Assembly: GCA_018292915.2 (NCBI GenBank)
Contig: JACVVK020000289.1
Coordinates: forward strand, 589,501-653,500
Reading direction: 5' to 3'
DNA from: Batillaria attramentaria
Taxonomy: Eukaryota > Mollusca > Gastropoda > Batillariidae
DNA: 64,000 nucleotides
Shown piece by piece: positions 24,175 to 35,723 of the stretch. Each line of letters begins with the position of its first letter. The stretch's first letter is position 1. Made by a program: the position numbers and the translations under genes. The notes beneath the pieces were generated by a model. It made no database searches. It was not told the origin of the DNA and saw only the letters and a program-made list of their open reading frames with translations.

Positions 24175-25457
24175 CAAAATGCACCCTCACAAACACAAAC
24201 ATATACATTCTAGACAACTAAAATCTTTTTGAATTCAAAACTTGTAATTTAAAAAAACATCCATATAAACACATAAAACTGGAACGTATGAAAGCACCAA
24301 ACACATTAGAAAATGACAAATTAATAAGTTCGAAAATGTATATGTAATGAGAAACATTCCCCCACACAAACATTGTTAAAATAATCATAAAAAGAAAAAA
24401 AAAGGAACTACACAAACTCACAATTAAAATTTTAATAAGACGATTTTTCTTAACTCGTACACTTTTCCCTCGTAACTCTTAAATATAAAACCACATCCAC
24501 ATAAACACACATTAAAAAAAATCTTTCAAATGTCCACAGAAACAAACACATGCAAAGAGACACGATTTGGCCCCAAAAATGGCATTTGTTAAGACCATAA
24601 ACGATGTAGAAACTGAAAACGAATCAAACGAAATATAATTATTTGACAGGCCACCTTCAATAGAATGCACATCTGGTGAGTATGACAATAGCTGAGACTG
24701 TGCACATCACAATGTAAACCATTGTCAAATGCCAGTGTCATGCGGTGTTAAACATCATGGAATAAGAAAACAAACAAAGAGAACAAACAAAAACAAATGT
24801 AAGAGGATCGTACTGACAGAAACAAAAGAGAAAATCCTGCATTTTTGTATAGCTGTGACAGCCAAAGGGTTGGTCAAAAGAGGAATAAAAAAAAAAGAGA
24901 AAGAAAAACAAAAACAAAAAAAAAGATTTAAAAACTAAAGACATTGTTTAAGACATGATGATGTCCCAGCAAGTTTAAGTACTAGTATTAAAAAAAAGAA
25001 GCAAATCGCACATAAGAACACACACAAACATTAAAAACAATTTAAAACTAAGACTAAAATCTGAAATGTATACACAAACACATTCATACAAGAATACAAT
25101 TTATAATAAGGCAACGCTAAAATGCATGCAAACCACGCATATAATGACAAATAAAATTTGTAAAATAAAAAATAAAGTAAAAAATGAAATAAAAACACCG
25201 ACACACACTAAAACCAACTAAAAAAAGACTGGAATTACACATGCACACACTAAATTATTTTTGTTAAAATTGCCAACAGAAGCAACAAACACATTCATAC
25301 CATTTACAGAACTGGCATTGTTATCAAAACTAATGGTTGTCAATGAAAAAAAAAAACAGAAAAGAAAAATTCCAAAACCAAAAACCTCCACACCTTATGC
25401 ATATCCGGTGAGCACGATATTGGTTAACAATGATGGTACCGTATCAGCATACACTGT
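23626..25457. other. AT-rich intergenic stretch, no gene seen (right arm)
   Basis: Inverted partner of 3494-5205, with a (CA)n tract at about 24082-24172. A-rich with only short, low-complexity frames. Confidence 0.6.
23820..23856. repeat. 18-bp perfect foldback
   Basis: AAAGATCCTCTATACAAT, one T, then its exact reverse complement. It lies in about 46 bp that the left arm and the A2-linked copy lack at the same place. Confidence 0.9.
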
Positions 25458-25470
25458 TGTTCGTGTTAAG

Positions 25471-25658
25471 GGTGGGAGGGTGGTTGGGTGGGTGTTTGGG
25501 AGCTTAACGTCCTTTTCCACCACGTATGGGTGATACTGTATCAATGACGGGGCAACGAGTAAAAGGCCAGCACAAGTATTTGGCCCGAGCCGGGATTCGA
25601 ACTCACGACCCGAGCATTGAAAGTTGAACGCTCTACCATTCGGCTGTCCCGGCTCCCC
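25471..25658 (-). mobile_element. tRNA-derived SINE (family 1), right arm
   Basis: Inverted partner of 3293-3480. Flanked by TGTTCGTGTTAAG at 25458-25470 and 25659-25671, the same target duplication as in the left arm, so the insertion is older than the inverted duplication. Confidence 0.9.
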
Positions 25659-25729
25659 TGTTCGTGTTAAGAAAGAGCAAACCAAAAATAAAAACTGCTG
25701 ACACCCGCATCCTACGCATTCCACAGGTT

Positions 25730-26117
25730 AAATCGAAAACACTAAACTAGGTCAGCGAGCATTGCTATACCACGGTCCAGTCATTTGGAACAGCCTGCCT
25801 GCCCATGTTCGCCATACTGGTCAACGGACTCTTTTAAAGTCGCTTTAAAGTCTTATTTCTTCCGGCAATATTATACAGACTAACTTCTTTATCATCACTG
25901 CTATCATCATTGTCATTTTAGGTTGTCGTGTCAGGATGTATCATAGCTGTGTGTATGTAACGTGTATGTGACGTGTATATCATGTGTAACTGTATGTAAT
26001 GTGACATATTTCAAATATATGTATGTACTGTATCTCCACCCTCTTATTGTGAGGCGCCCAGAGCTCCAGCAGGAGGTTGGGCGCCAGACAAATCCTCATT
26101 ATTATTATTATTATTAA
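25730..26117 (+). mobile_element. CR1/L2-like LINE 3' end, right arm
   Basis: Translates to LLYHGPVIWNSLPAHVRHTG before a stop, a typical LINE C-terminal block, and ends with CTCATTATTATT, an ATT tail. Partner of 2838-3230. Confidence 0.65.
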
Positions 26118-26332
26118 AAGCAAAACTAAAACCAGCAAAATAAAAGACACACATGCACGGGCCTGCATACACACACCAAGAACAAAAACAAACAACAGCA
26201 GGCACAGTTCATGTAAAAGCCAGGTGGGGTGAACGCTAATGGGGTCAGAGGATTGGAACATTTCCTCTGAACAACTCACAACAGAACGTTTTAAACAGTC
26301 TTTAGACACAGAGCTTCAGTGCGTTTCACATT

Positions 26333-26533
26333 CAATCAATCAATCAATCAATCAATACTTTATTAATCCCTTCCGGGAAATTAAATGTCTGCCGGTAACA
26401 TACAAACAGGACATAAAATAGTTCTTAAAAGAGACATAAAACATTTAAAAAAAAACAAATTATCACCATAACACACATCACATAAATTATCACGTATATC
26501 ACAGACTATATATATTATACACACACCCCCCTC

Positions 26534-26579
<46 letters not shown>

Positions 26580-27705
26580 GCAGTCACAGACTATCTGCAT
26601 GATGTCCGACTCTTGCTGTTGATCGAGCGAACGGCCGAGGGTAGAAAAGAGTTCGCATAGCGAGTGGTTTTAACTAGGGGGGCCCTGAGGCGGCCGCTTC
26701 GCTCTATCACCAGCGCGTCGAAAACGTGCCAGAGCGGATGACTACAGTCCGTCATAATCTTTGCTGCCTTTTTTTGTACAGATTTCTCAAGACTGTCCGC
26801 AAAACTCTCCTGACCCCTCCCCACCACCCTGCCTGCTTTCTTGATAATCTTCTCCAGTTTGTTCCTGTCTGTGTCACACAGGTTCCCACCCCAACACACA
26901 GATGAGAAAGTAACGACACTGGAGATGGTAGCGGTGTAAAAAGTCTGTAAAATATCTGAGTTCACATTAAAAGATTTCAGCTTGCGGAGACAGTACATCC
27001 TGGAGTTCGTCTTTTTTATGATGCTGTCAGTGTTGTTCCTCCAACTCAGAGTCTTGTCAATCGTTACCCCTAGATATTTGTATTTGTCTACCCTCTCCAC
27101 TTGCTCCCCTTTGATGGTGAGTGGAGCAGGCACAGATATATTTCTGCGAAAATCAATCACCATTTCTTTTGTTTTCCCAACATTCAACTCGAGGAAATTT
27201 TGATCACACCATTCCACAAATCGCTCTATCTCATGTCTGTAGTGCGTGTCGTCGTCGCCTGTCATCCGTCCCGTCAGTGCCGTGTCGTCTGCGTATTTGT
27301 CCAGTAGACAGTCATCGTCATTTGTCCTGCAGTCGGCCGTGTAGAGCGAGAACAAAAATAGGGAGATGCACGTTCCTTGGGGCCCGCCGGTATTTGTGTA
27401 CAACACATCAGATTTAACGTCCCAGCCCAGTCTGACATACTGCGGTCGATTTGTCAAATAGTCTAAAATCCAAAGAATAGTAAAAACACGTACATTCATT
27501 CTTCCAAGTTTGTTTGCAAGCAGGTGAGGTTGGATGGTATTAAAAGCAGAGGAAAAATCGAAAGACATGAGGCGTATGGAGGTGCCTGGCTTATCTAAAT
27601 GAGAGTATATATTGTGTAAAACATGTAAAACTGCATCATCCACACCACGATCTCTCCTGTACGCAAATTGAAGGGGGTCAATGAACTCCGCCACAGTGGT
27701 CTGCA
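26333..27705 (-). mobile_element. 5'-truncated Rex1/Babar-like LINE, right-arm copy
   Basis: Same element as at 1190-2622 but with an unbroken frame across the retained RT region (26591-27799, 402 codons counted from an upstream Met that need not be native). Motifs: FIDPLQFAYRRDRGVDDAV, SFDFSSAFNTIQPHLL, NTGGPQGT, KYADDTALT and FVEWCDQNFLELNVGKTKEM. There is no endonuclease and no N-terminal RT blocks, so it is not autonomous. Ends in ATTAATAAAGTATTGATTGA on its own strand. Confidence 0.85.
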
Positions 27706-28260
27706 TAAAGACAAGCACCAGTAGGTATGTCAGTTTTGCAAATGAAATAGTGGAAACTGCGCTGTTCAGCCCTTTTGAGAAGCAGCTTGCTGGAAACAAG
27801 AAACAAAAGAAATTTCTTGTTCCTGTTGGGTAGTCCTCTCACCCCTATCAATAGTTGCGATGTCCGTCTACGTGTGACGTCAACTTCAAGGCTTTGAAAC
27901 TGACCAATTATGTCACAGACAAGAACCGACATTTCAGGTAAACAACTCACCAAAATTGTGCGTCATAGCAATGTGACGTATACAGTCCATCCGGACGGCA
28001 CGTGCACCTCAACAGGCCAACGCATGTCAGTGATCTTTCTCTGTCTCTGTCTCTCTCCAGTGTTGTTTCATTCAGATGATTACTGCTCACTTTATTTTGC
28101 ATGTTCCTCCCCAGTAGACCCCCCCCCCTCTCCCCCTCCCCCGTTCTTTGGTGTTGTGGGGTGTCGGGGACGGCGTGGGGGAGGGACGGGTGTATGTGTG
28201 TGTGTTAACGTGGCAAAAAGTCGAGGTCGTACCTTTATCATTGGCTTGGTTCGAGAGCTC

Positions 28261-28264
<4 letters not shown>

Positions 28265-28322
<58 letters not shown>

Positions 28323-29024
28323 CTACTTAGCTGGAGCTTACTTTGTACATATAATATTATATAAGTAGCTTAGCAAGGACAAGATGTAAGACAGGTCTGT
28401 GTACCTTATCTTTTATCCTTGTAAAATAAAGTTTCGTTCGTTCGTTCGTACCAACCCACCTACCTACTTGCACAGATGTCAAATTAGAAGCCGTACGTTA
28501 CAGCAAAGCAACAACTAAACACTGAATACTAAACAAAACTGTAAGGCAGAATACTTTTCCAAAGTTTTATTCGGCATTATTTTTGACAGTCTTATGTGAC
28601 ACACACACAGCAGTGCAAATAGGCAACACACAAGTGACGGGTGACGTTGGTTTCGGTTAAATTCACGTTTCAACACTTCACGTTTCTTATCCGTCATCTT
28701 GCGGTGAATCGCTGCGTCTGCAACACGCAAATCAAGTTCATGCAAGTATTTTCTCCTGTCTCCTTTCTCTACACGAATGATGAAGTCGCACGCACGCACA
28801 TATTCACACACACACACCTGAGATAAACAAGAAATGAAAGACGGGTCCTTGACAATGCCGACTGATTGAAACCTTGATCTGGGGGGGGGGGGGGGGGGGA
28901 GAAGCAAATATGCGTAATTTTGAGCCATTTTAGTGACAGAACCCGCCTGCGAATCAGGGGACGATCAGCCAAACATTTTTTTTTTCTCTTCAGACGGCCA
29001 TGAGTCTAAACATTTCTGTCACGT

Positions 29025-29094
<70 letters not shown>

Positions 29095-29095
29095 C
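28265..29095 (-). pseudogene. Orphan 3' end of a B-family gene in the right arm
   Basis: Inverted copy of about 43735-44650. On minus it carries the 69-nt cassette exon (after a poly-C run in place of poly-T), the last exon (28717 downwards, with ACGCAGCGATTC and the MTDKKREVLK frame), the polyadenylation signal (TTTATT at 28566-28571) and the retroposon tail with GTTC repeats. There is no coding exon. Both edges are CA/TG tracts, and the left arm simply has one CA tract here (618-645). Confidence 0.85.
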
Positions 29096-29097
29096 AG

Positions 29098-29135
<38 letters not shown>

Positions 29136-29275
29136 CCACTGTAGGATGTGAGGGCGGTGGCTGTGAAGCGGCCTGGGGTGGGGATGGGGTTGGGGATGAG
29201 GTGAGGGGGGGGGGGAGCGGGAGGTTCTCGCACATCTCGTATGACTAGTCTCCTGCGCTACTGGCAGTGCCCTGT

Positions 29276-29349
<74 letters not shown>

Positions 29350-29549
29350 GAAGTAATAATAATAATAATTTGCACTTTACCTCTATGCCGCATTTCTTAA
29401 ACAGGCTCAAAGCGCGGCGAAGTAAATCAGTCCAACACGCACCCACTAACCCCCTTTCCTGCTTCGTGAGCGGGGGCTTAACAATCAAAATTTAAAAAAA
29501 AAATACTAACGAACAAAAACCTCAAACACGACAGGTGGTGCTTCTGAGG

Positions 29550-29700
29550 CACGTCTTCCTCATTTAAGTTCGGCATCGGAGAAGGGTGAAACAAAGGCAG
29601 TGTTGTATGGGTCATGTTCCCATGTTGGTAATCAGTAACCGATCACGTCCTCGTGGCTGCGTTTTCTATAGAGCTGTGAGCTCAGTTGTTGTTGTTGGTG
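29550..29700. repeat. Dispersed repeat also found at 18540-18640
   Basis: GGGTGAAACAAAGGCAGTG, GGTCATGTTCCCATG and GTAATCAGTAAC occur in the same order in both places, and inverted at 9840-9960. Not coding. Confidence 0.6.
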
Positions 29701-29849
29701 GTGGTGGTGTTGTTGTTGTTACTCAAGTAATGTCACTGTAGACGATTATGGGGCCGATTTTCAATGGGGGAGGGGGGGGGGAGGGAGGGATATCCCTGTA
29801 GTGTGTAATGGGAGGGTGGGTGGGGTGCGGTGGGGTGGGTGGGTGTTTG

Positions 29850-29990
29850 GGAGTTTAACGCCCTTTTTCACCAGGTATTGATGTAATGGGGGCGAATGGA
29901 GGTTTCATTAACCATGGAGTAAACTGTACCCTCCAGGATTTGAACCCAGGTCTCCAAGTCTGTAGTCAGAAAGGGTTACCACTACACTGT
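29850..29990 (-). mobile_element. tRNA-derived SINE, truncated
   Basis: Minus strand: AGTGTAGTGGTAACCC as A box and GGTTCAAATCCTGG as B box, then a body ending AACTCCCAAACACCCACCC, like the tail of SINE family 1. Confidence 0.65.
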
Positions 29991-30171
29991 TTTGTTGTTG
30001 TTTTTGTTGTTGTTGTGGTTGTTGTTCTGTTGTTGGTGGAACCCCACCATAATTATTTCCCAAACATCCACACACCAGCCTAGCAGATCTTGTCACTGGT
30101 CTGCCAGGAGATGTCAAACCTGGTCGACCTTTCAGTCCGTCAGAATAGTGTTCTTTCATGAATCATTTTAT

Positions 30172-30227
30172 TTACCTCTCTCTCTCTCTCTCTCTCTCTC
30201 TACCTCTCTCTCTCTCTCTCTCTCTCT
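30172..30227. repeat. (CT)n microsatellite
   Basis: CT run interrupted once by ACCT. Related CT, TG and AGT tracts follow to 30452. No gene between 29990 and 30780. Confidence 0.9.
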
Positions 30228-30412
30228 ACAGCTTATACTTAGGCTTAAATGTTATGGATCTCCATAGAGTCGCATCCATTCTGTATCTAGGTGTGAGACT
30301 GCACTAATACGTCTCTTATTCTTAACGTTTTTCTTTTTCTTTTTACCATCAATTTGATGTTATTCCGCTTGCACTTGATTTGGGGAGAGAGAGAGAGAGA
30401 GTGTGTGTGTGT

Positions 30413-30444
<32 letters not shown>

Positions 30445-30451
<7 letters not shown>

Positions 30452-30540
30452 AAATGTAGCAAGGACAAGATAGAAGAAAGGACGCTGTACCTAATCTTAC
30501 ATCCTTGAAAAATAAAGTGTCATTGTCATTGTCTCTCTCT
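30445..30540 (+). mobile_element. Short retroposon with (CATTGT)n tail
   Basis: AGCAAGGACAAGATAGAAGA, then ATCCTTGAAAAATAAAGTG and CATTGT repeats. Same family as 34830-34935 and 44520-44645. Confidence 0.6.
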
Positions 30541-30699
30541 CTCTCTCTCTCTTCCCCCCCCCCCACCAGATCCCCCTCCCCCCTCCAATCATTCCGTCTA
30601 CCCAACTCTCACCGCGTGACCACCAACTTTCGTGATATGAAACGTTAACCTGGCCACGGAAACACATATGCATCAATACAAAAAAAAGAGGTTGTCGAC

Positions 30700-30838
30700 T
30701 CACGCAAAAGAATGGTCCATTGTTATATGCACGCCAGTTCAATGAAGCCTTTGTTTTATTCGATTTCATCATTCCTTCTTATTAACTGCAGCACGTGCTC
30801 TGACGATACGTGTAGGAGTAACGGACAGAGTATAAAAG
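30700..30838 (+). promoter_or_regulatory. B1 promoter, homologous to A promoters
   Basis: Carries the A-type order: AAAAGAATGGTCCATTGTT, CAATGAAGCCTTTGTTTT, E-box GCAGCACGTGCTC (about 30788), GTGTAGGAGT..GGACAGAG and TATAAAAG at 30831-30838. The downstream ACCAACCAACTTCC also matches A3. This shows that family A and B1 share their control region. Confidence 0.85.
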
Positions 30839-30861
30839 GGACTTCGATTCTCAGTGCTGAC

Positions 30862-30903
30862 CAACCAACTTCCATCGACCAACGCTCCGATCGACCAAGG
30901 GAG
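30862..30903 (+). other. B1 exon 1 (non-coding)
   Basis: Ends CGATCGACCAAGGGAG before donor GTAAGT at 30904. It parallels the A exons that end GATCAACAGAG. Confidence 0.7.
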
Positions 30904-31087
30904 GTAAGTATACTTCGTTTGGTGATGCAGTCGCCAAATCTTTTCGGGAATGTTTCTGGTAAAAACTGTGATTTTTTTGTAGATAGAGCTTACATGATTA
31001 GTTCGATTGAGATGTTTCAATTTTGGGCCGTTGCTACCAAGCCTCCGGTGAGGTAACTACGACCCAAAAAAAAAAAAAAAAAAAAAT

Positions 31088-31395
31088 ACCGGCCCCCGTA
31101 GTGTAGTGGTTAGCACTTCGGATCATGGACCGGGAGACCCGGGTTCGAATCCCAGCCGAGGCAAGCGGGATTTTTCCTACCTAGGTCGGCTCCTACCCAG
31201 AGCGGGTGTGCTATGGGCCCAATGGGGAGGCTGTTGCCACACAGCCGAGTTTCACCCACTTCACGGGTGCGACTTTGGGGGTGCTTCCCTTAGTATGACA
31301 CGTCTTATGATGTGGATGATTACACGGCCGGCACCGCAGGTACCGTAGTTCCCGGGCCTGGTTAATGCCGGGATATTTATGACAGGAAGCGTGGA
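31088..31395 (+). mobile_element. tRNA-derived SINE (family 3) in B1 intron 1
   Basis: GTAGTGTAGTGGTTAGCAC as A box and CGGGTTCGAATCCCAG as B box, after a poly-A run. The body continues past the tRNA part. The 3' limit is uncertain. Confidence 0.75.
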
Positions 31396-31658
31396 ATGCG
31401 GCCCTGTCCCGCAGTCCCAAACCACATGGACCTCCATAGCATCATCTTACTATCATCCTCATCTCCATCATCATGCATAATAAAAAATTGTCCCAGCTTC
31501 CGAGTCCTCCGTGGGTTCCACCCATGACCTGGGAGGAACACCACAGGAGCTGGCAAAAGAGTTGGGGCAGCAAAAAAACAAAAAAAAATGAAACATGGAG
31601 TGGTTTCTTTCGTGGTAAACCACGAGAACAAATCATGTACATGTATATGTTTATACCA

Positions 31659-31938
31659 GGGCCCGTATGTAAAAGTCGAGGTTAGGGCTTTTAGCCCTGG
31701 GCTAGAGTCTAACCTCGAACTAAACTAGCTCTAGGGTTAAATTTTCTGTTGTTTTTTGTTTTAATCTAAGAAGCGGGCCCATTACAGCAAGGTGCCTAAG
31801 CCGTTATAGAAGTATTTTTGTCTTCCTTTCTTCGCTTCCTTTTTTTAATTTAATTTTGCTTTTGGGTTTCTTTTGACCTAGTCTGGGTTACGCCCGTAGC
31901 CGTGGGTTAAATTAACCCTGACTTTTATATACGGGCCC
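31659..31938. mobile_element. Complete MITE with GGGCCC termini, 280 bp
   Basis: Terminal inverted repeats GGGCCCGTATGTAAAAGTC and its near match on the right (GACTTTTATATACGGGCCC, allowing one or two differences). The inside has TAGCCCTGGGCTA and AACCTCGAACTAAACTAGCT. Partial copies lie at 7655, 12080, 20965, 37969 and 39740. No coding capacity. Confidence 0.75.
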
Positions 31939-32039
31939 AGGAGCATTCAGACTCATATAGCTCCAGTAGCATACAGTCTCGTAACTCAAACGTTCGCTCT
32001 CTGTTTCCGTACTCGTAGTTTACTCACTGAAAATTTGCA

Positions 32040-32450
32040 CTGGCGAGTGGTGTAATCACTGAGTATTGTGTAGGCGCTTTAAAGCGCCGCGAGCTGAACT
32101 CAACACGCACGCTCACGTGAACCACACGCATTCTCTCGCACACTCGACATGAACACATTACAACAACAACAACAACAACAACAACGTGGCGCGAAGGGTC
32201 AGGTCAGCAATTTCAGTTTCCGAATTTAGAATTGCATTTATTTTTAAAGTTCGTGGGCTGAACATTTCCATAGGAGAGGGGGAGGAAGCCGGAGAACCCG
32301 GAGAGAACCCCCGACAATCGGCCCGAATAAACAGTGCCACGAACGGAAAAGGATTTTTTTTTTTTTTTTTTTGCCACGAGTGGGACTCGAACCTGATCTC
32401 TCGCATTGTTCGTTGCTTACCCACTATACCACCTACCGCCCTAGCTTAGG
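32040..32450 (-). mobile_element. tRNA-derived SINE (family 2) in B1 intron 1
   Basis: On minus: a tRNA head with TAGTGGGTAAGCAACG and B box GGTTCGAGTCCCACTC, then poly-A/T, the GGGGTTCTCTCCGGGTTCTC block, and a 3' part rich in GCGCTTTAAAGCGCC. Homologues: 35999-36452 and 37203-37590. Confidence 0.75.
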
Positions 32451-32545
32451 CTGGTTTCACTTACGCGGAGAAAAAACGGAGAGTTTTACCAACGTTGTTC
32501 TGTGCCTGACAAACGCACAGAGACTTTGACAGCCGACGACTAGCC

Positions 32546-32689
<144 letters not shown>

Positions 32690-32716
32690 CTGTGTATGTG
32701 TGTGCAGGTACAATCG

Positions 32717-32914
32717 ATGACAATGATGCTGAAGACTATCGCCATGTGTCTGCTGCTGGGCTTGGTGTCCGCCCAGGCCCCACCCCCGGACCAGCAGACC
32801 GCGAACCAGCAGCCGCCCCTTCCCGCCAACCTTCAGGCGCTGGTCGACCAGATCCAGGCTCTGCCAGAGGACGAACTGCAGCAGTTCATGGGCGCTCTCC
32901 GTGATGTGCTGCCG
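32717..32914 (+). CDS. B1 exon 2: signal peptide and LQALVDQ domain
   Basis: First coding exon of B1. The exon starts at 32708 after (TG)n..TGTGTGCAG. Three in-frame ATGs (MTM, then MLK) lie close together. The signal peptide LKTIAMCLLLGLVSAQ is followed by a Pro/Gln linker and a short amphipathic stretch LQALVDQIQALPEDELQQFM that B2 also has. Ends at GTGCTGCCG before donor GTATGT (32915), phase 0, and joins 34090. From MTMM the whole protein is 228 residues, from the third Met 226. Secreted. Function unknown. Confidence 0.8.
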
Positions 32915-33171
32915 GTATGTGTACACTAGTCAAGGACTGACCACCTCACATATAGCGGCGTCGATGCATCTGGCAGGATGAGCAACTCCGACAGTGCCAA
33001 AAATGAGTCTCCCACTGATGCTGCCACTGTACAGTCACTCCAGCCTGTGGTCTTGCCAAAGTGTATTTTAGAGTTTTGTAATCCTGTAAAGTCGCCAGCG
33101 ACAACGTTCGAATTGCACCGAGACGGCCGGTTGGTATATATATAGGCTGCTTCTTTCAAACGCGTCGCTTC

Positions 33172-33690
33172 AATACTACTAATAATAAATTTCATTTATA
33201 TAGCGCACTTCTCAGACACAGTGACTCACTGCGCTAACACACGTCACTCATACACATTCATACCATACAGACCAACACGTCAATCAATACATAGAGACCT
33301 ATCAGTTGAAGGGCTGTTCAAATAAGTGGGTTTTCAGTGCAGATCTGAAGGCTGATAAATGTGGTTGTTGTCTCAACCCCATAGGCAGAGAGTTCCAGAC
33401 TGTAGGGGTGGCGAACCGGAAACATCGTTCACCATAAGTTTTCAAGTTTATCTTAGGGATTTTGAGTAGCTTGTTCATTCGATGAGCGGAGGGTACGGGA
33501 CGGAATGTAGGTGCAGAGTGAAGCAGACAGATAAGGCGGGAGAGTATCATCGAAATGACGATAGGCAAGAACTGCCAGCTTGTACTGGATGCGGAAACTG
33601 ACTGGCAGCCAGTGCAGTGATTTCAAGAGCGGTATGATGTGGTCTCGCGTGCCTGTAGTGGGCGGCAGGCGCATGTTTTGGTTCACGTTT
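33172..33690 (-). mobile_element. CR1/L2-like LINE, 5'-truncated, in B1 intron 2
   Basis: Minus strand encodes the C-terminal region in shifted pieces: HWLPVSFRIQYKLAVLAYRH, then KIPKINLKTYGERCFR and TPTVWNSLPMGLRQ, ending KTHLFEQPFN. The tail is ATT-rich (TTTATTATTAGTAG). B2 intron 2 is uninterrupted at the same place (about 41895-41915), so the insertion is younger than the B1/B2 split. Confidence 0.85.
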
Positions 33691-34089
33691 TGGCTCATAG
33701 TCATAGCAACGACAGCCCCCAAAATGGTTCATATTTGACTTAAGAGACTACTATAGAATGCAACACACTGACATTTGATGGCCGCGTGAGCAAAGAAGAC
33801 TCAGCCTTCCGTAAACGATGTCCGTCATTTCCCTTGTCGACTGCTGCGTGTCGCACAAACACAGGTTCGAGTATGGCCCTTATACTGTGCCTTTGCCGGT
33901 CTTCAGTCCGCTCAACGCAAAATGTAATGTGTCTGTGGCCGGCTGTACTTGTACGTGTGTCTATAAGTGATGTGATGCTAAACGCCACCAGACAACAATT
34001 ATCTGCGAGACAAAAACATCTTAAATGAATGTTAGCATTTGCACAGTTTGTTTGTCAGTGTATGTACCGCCGCTTTTGCTCTTTCCCAG

Positions 34090-34578
34090 CCCCCACCAAC
34101 TGATTCGCAACGACCCCAGCAACAACAACAACCACCACCATCTGGGGATTTCCAACAACAGCAACCACCATCTGGGGGTTTCCAGCAACAGGAACCACAG
34201 CCACAGGGGGGGTTCCAGCAACAGGGACCACAATCTGGGGGTTTCCAGCAACAGCAACGACCACCACAAGGGGGTTTCCAGCAACAGGGACGACCGTCTG
34301 GAGGTTTCCAGCAACAGGGACCACCACCACGGGGGGGTTTCCAGCAACAGGGACCACCGCAGGGGGGTTTCCAGCAACAGGGACGACCATCTGGGGGCTT
34401 CCAGCAACAGGGACCACCACAGGGGGGTTTCCAGCAACAGGGACCACCACAGGGGGGTTTCCAGCAACAGGGACCACCACAGGGGGGTTTCCAGCAACAG
34501 GGACCACCACAGGGGAGTTTCCAGCAACAGGGACCACCGCAGGGGGGTTTCCAGCAACAACAACAGCGCCCTTTCTAA
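34090..34578 (+). CDS. B1 exon 3: Gln/Pro/Gly repeat domain
   Basis: Second coding exon of B1, joined in phase 0 to 32914. Acceptor CTTTCCCAG at 34081-34089. Encodes 162 residues: [20 protein letters not shown], then about 15 repeats of the type [10 protein letters not shown] with variants (RPS, PPR, PQS), ending QQQQQRPF and TAA. The unit of about 30 bases is repeated in tandem, with later units nearly identical at the DNA level, so repeat number is probably variable. Low-complexity Q/P/G repeats of this type occur in secreted matrix and adhesive proteins, but no named family is recognised. The exon continues non-coding to 34618, with donor GTGAGT. Confidence 0.85.
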   Translation, partial: PPPTDSQRPQQQQQPPPSGDFQQQQPPSGGFQQQEPQPQGGFQQQGPQSGGFQQQQRPPQGGFQQQGRPSGGFQQQGPPPRGGFQQQGPPQGGFQQQGRPSGGFQQQGPPQGGFQQQGPPQGGFQQQGPPQGGFQQQGPPQGSFQQQGPPQGGFQQQQQRPF

Positions 34579-34829
34579 GCAGACCGGACCAAGCGAGCAA
34601 CAGTCTTATGAAAATCAGGTGAGTGGCAGGATTTTCTGCTTCGGGTGAATGGCTTCTTGTTTTGTTGTTGTTGTTGTTGTTGTTGTGGTTTGCTATTGTT
34701 ATTTTTTGTTGTTACTGCTGTTTATTTGTTTGTTTTGTTACTATTTTTGTTGTTGTTGTTTTTCGTTGTTGTTGTTTTCTTTCCCTTCTTTGATTTTGCT
34801 GTTATTTGATCGTTCTAGTGACATAGTAA

Positions 34830-34935
34830 TACTGTAGTGTAGCGAGGACAAAATGGAAGACAGGCCTGAGCGCCTACCTCATTAATATTTTATGCTTAAA
34901 AAATAAAGTTTCATTTCATTTCATTTCATTTCGAA
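34830..34935 (+). mobile_element. Short retroposon with (CATTT)n tail in B1 intron 3
   Basis: AGCGAGGACAAAATGGAAGA, CAGGCCTGAGCGCCTACC and AAAAATAAAGTTTCATTTC with five CATTT units. Similar decayed copies in B2 intron 3 at 43395-43600. Confidence 0.6.
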
Positions 34936-35174
34936 CGCACCAGTTCTGGGAGCTTTAGGCTTTTTTCTACACAACGTTTTTCTTCAAACAGCCTTTGCAC
35001 ATAAAAGTGCCCCTGTACGCTTGAAATGCTTTCTAACACTGAAAAACATGAGAGAAAAGTTTAGACACATGGCCGTAGGGAAGAAAAAAACCGCTAGGCT
35101 GATTATCTCGATGATTCGATGGCGGATTCTGGCACTAAAACGGCTCAAAATGAGTACTATATTTCTTGTGTGTT

Positions 35175-35260
35175 TTGTTTTGTTTTTTAATGCAGAAAAA
35201 AAGGCTTCAGTCAGTCCGTATCCAGTACCCGTCTTTCATTTCTCGTACGTCTTGCGCGCG
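35175..35260 (+). other. B1 counterpart of the 69-nt cassette exon (decayed)
   Basis: AATGCAGAAAAAAAGGCTTC..CCCGTCTTTCATTTCTCGT matches the cassette exon of B2 (43978-44046). The donor side reads GCGCGTTAGTGTGTG here, so use as an exon is doubtful. Confidence 0.4.

Positions 35261-35265
<5 letters not shown>

Positions 35266-35341
<76 letters not shown>
35266..35341. repeat. (TG)n microsatellite in B1 intron 3
   Basis: TG tract downstream of the cassette-exon remnant, as in B2. Confidence 0.9.
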
Positions 35342-35343
<2 letters not shown>

Positions 35344-35528
35344 CATCATCGTGTGTGTGTGTTTATGTCTTGGAGTGTGTCGAGTGTGTGTAGGTGGCAA
35401 GGAACCCTCGACTTATCCTGGGGATACGGAATGTTTCGTGTCATATTTATATTATTACTTTGATTTCATCATTCGTGTGATAAGACACGTGTCTAGGAGG
35501 TAAAAAAAAAAGGTCTGCATTTGTTGCG

Positions 35529-35701
35529 GGGAGCCGGGATGGCCGAATGGTAGAGCGTAGGACTTTCAATGCTCGGGTCGTGAGTTCGAATCCCGGCTGG
35601 GGCCAAATAGTTGTGCTGGCCCTTTTCTCGTTGCCCCGTCTTTGATATCACCCATACGTGATGGAAAAGGACGTTAAACTCCCAAGCACCCACTCACGCG
35701 C
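35529..35701 (+). mobile_element. tRNA-derived SINE (family 1) next to B1 last-exon acceptor
   Basis: Begins GGGAGCCGGGATGGCCGAAT with the family A and B boxes. Flanked by 14-bp duplications CTGCATTTGTTGCG at 35515-35528 and 35702-35715. The right copy lies directly before TGTTTCAG, the acceptor of the last exon. Confidence 0.9.
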
Positions 35702-35723
35702 CTGCATTTGTTGCGTGTTTCAG

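Noticed and set aside
34021..34600. Long minus-strand frames opposite B1 exon 3
   Set aside because: Shadow of the 30-base repeat. The plus frame has splice sites, a signal exon in phase and a stop shared in context with B2.
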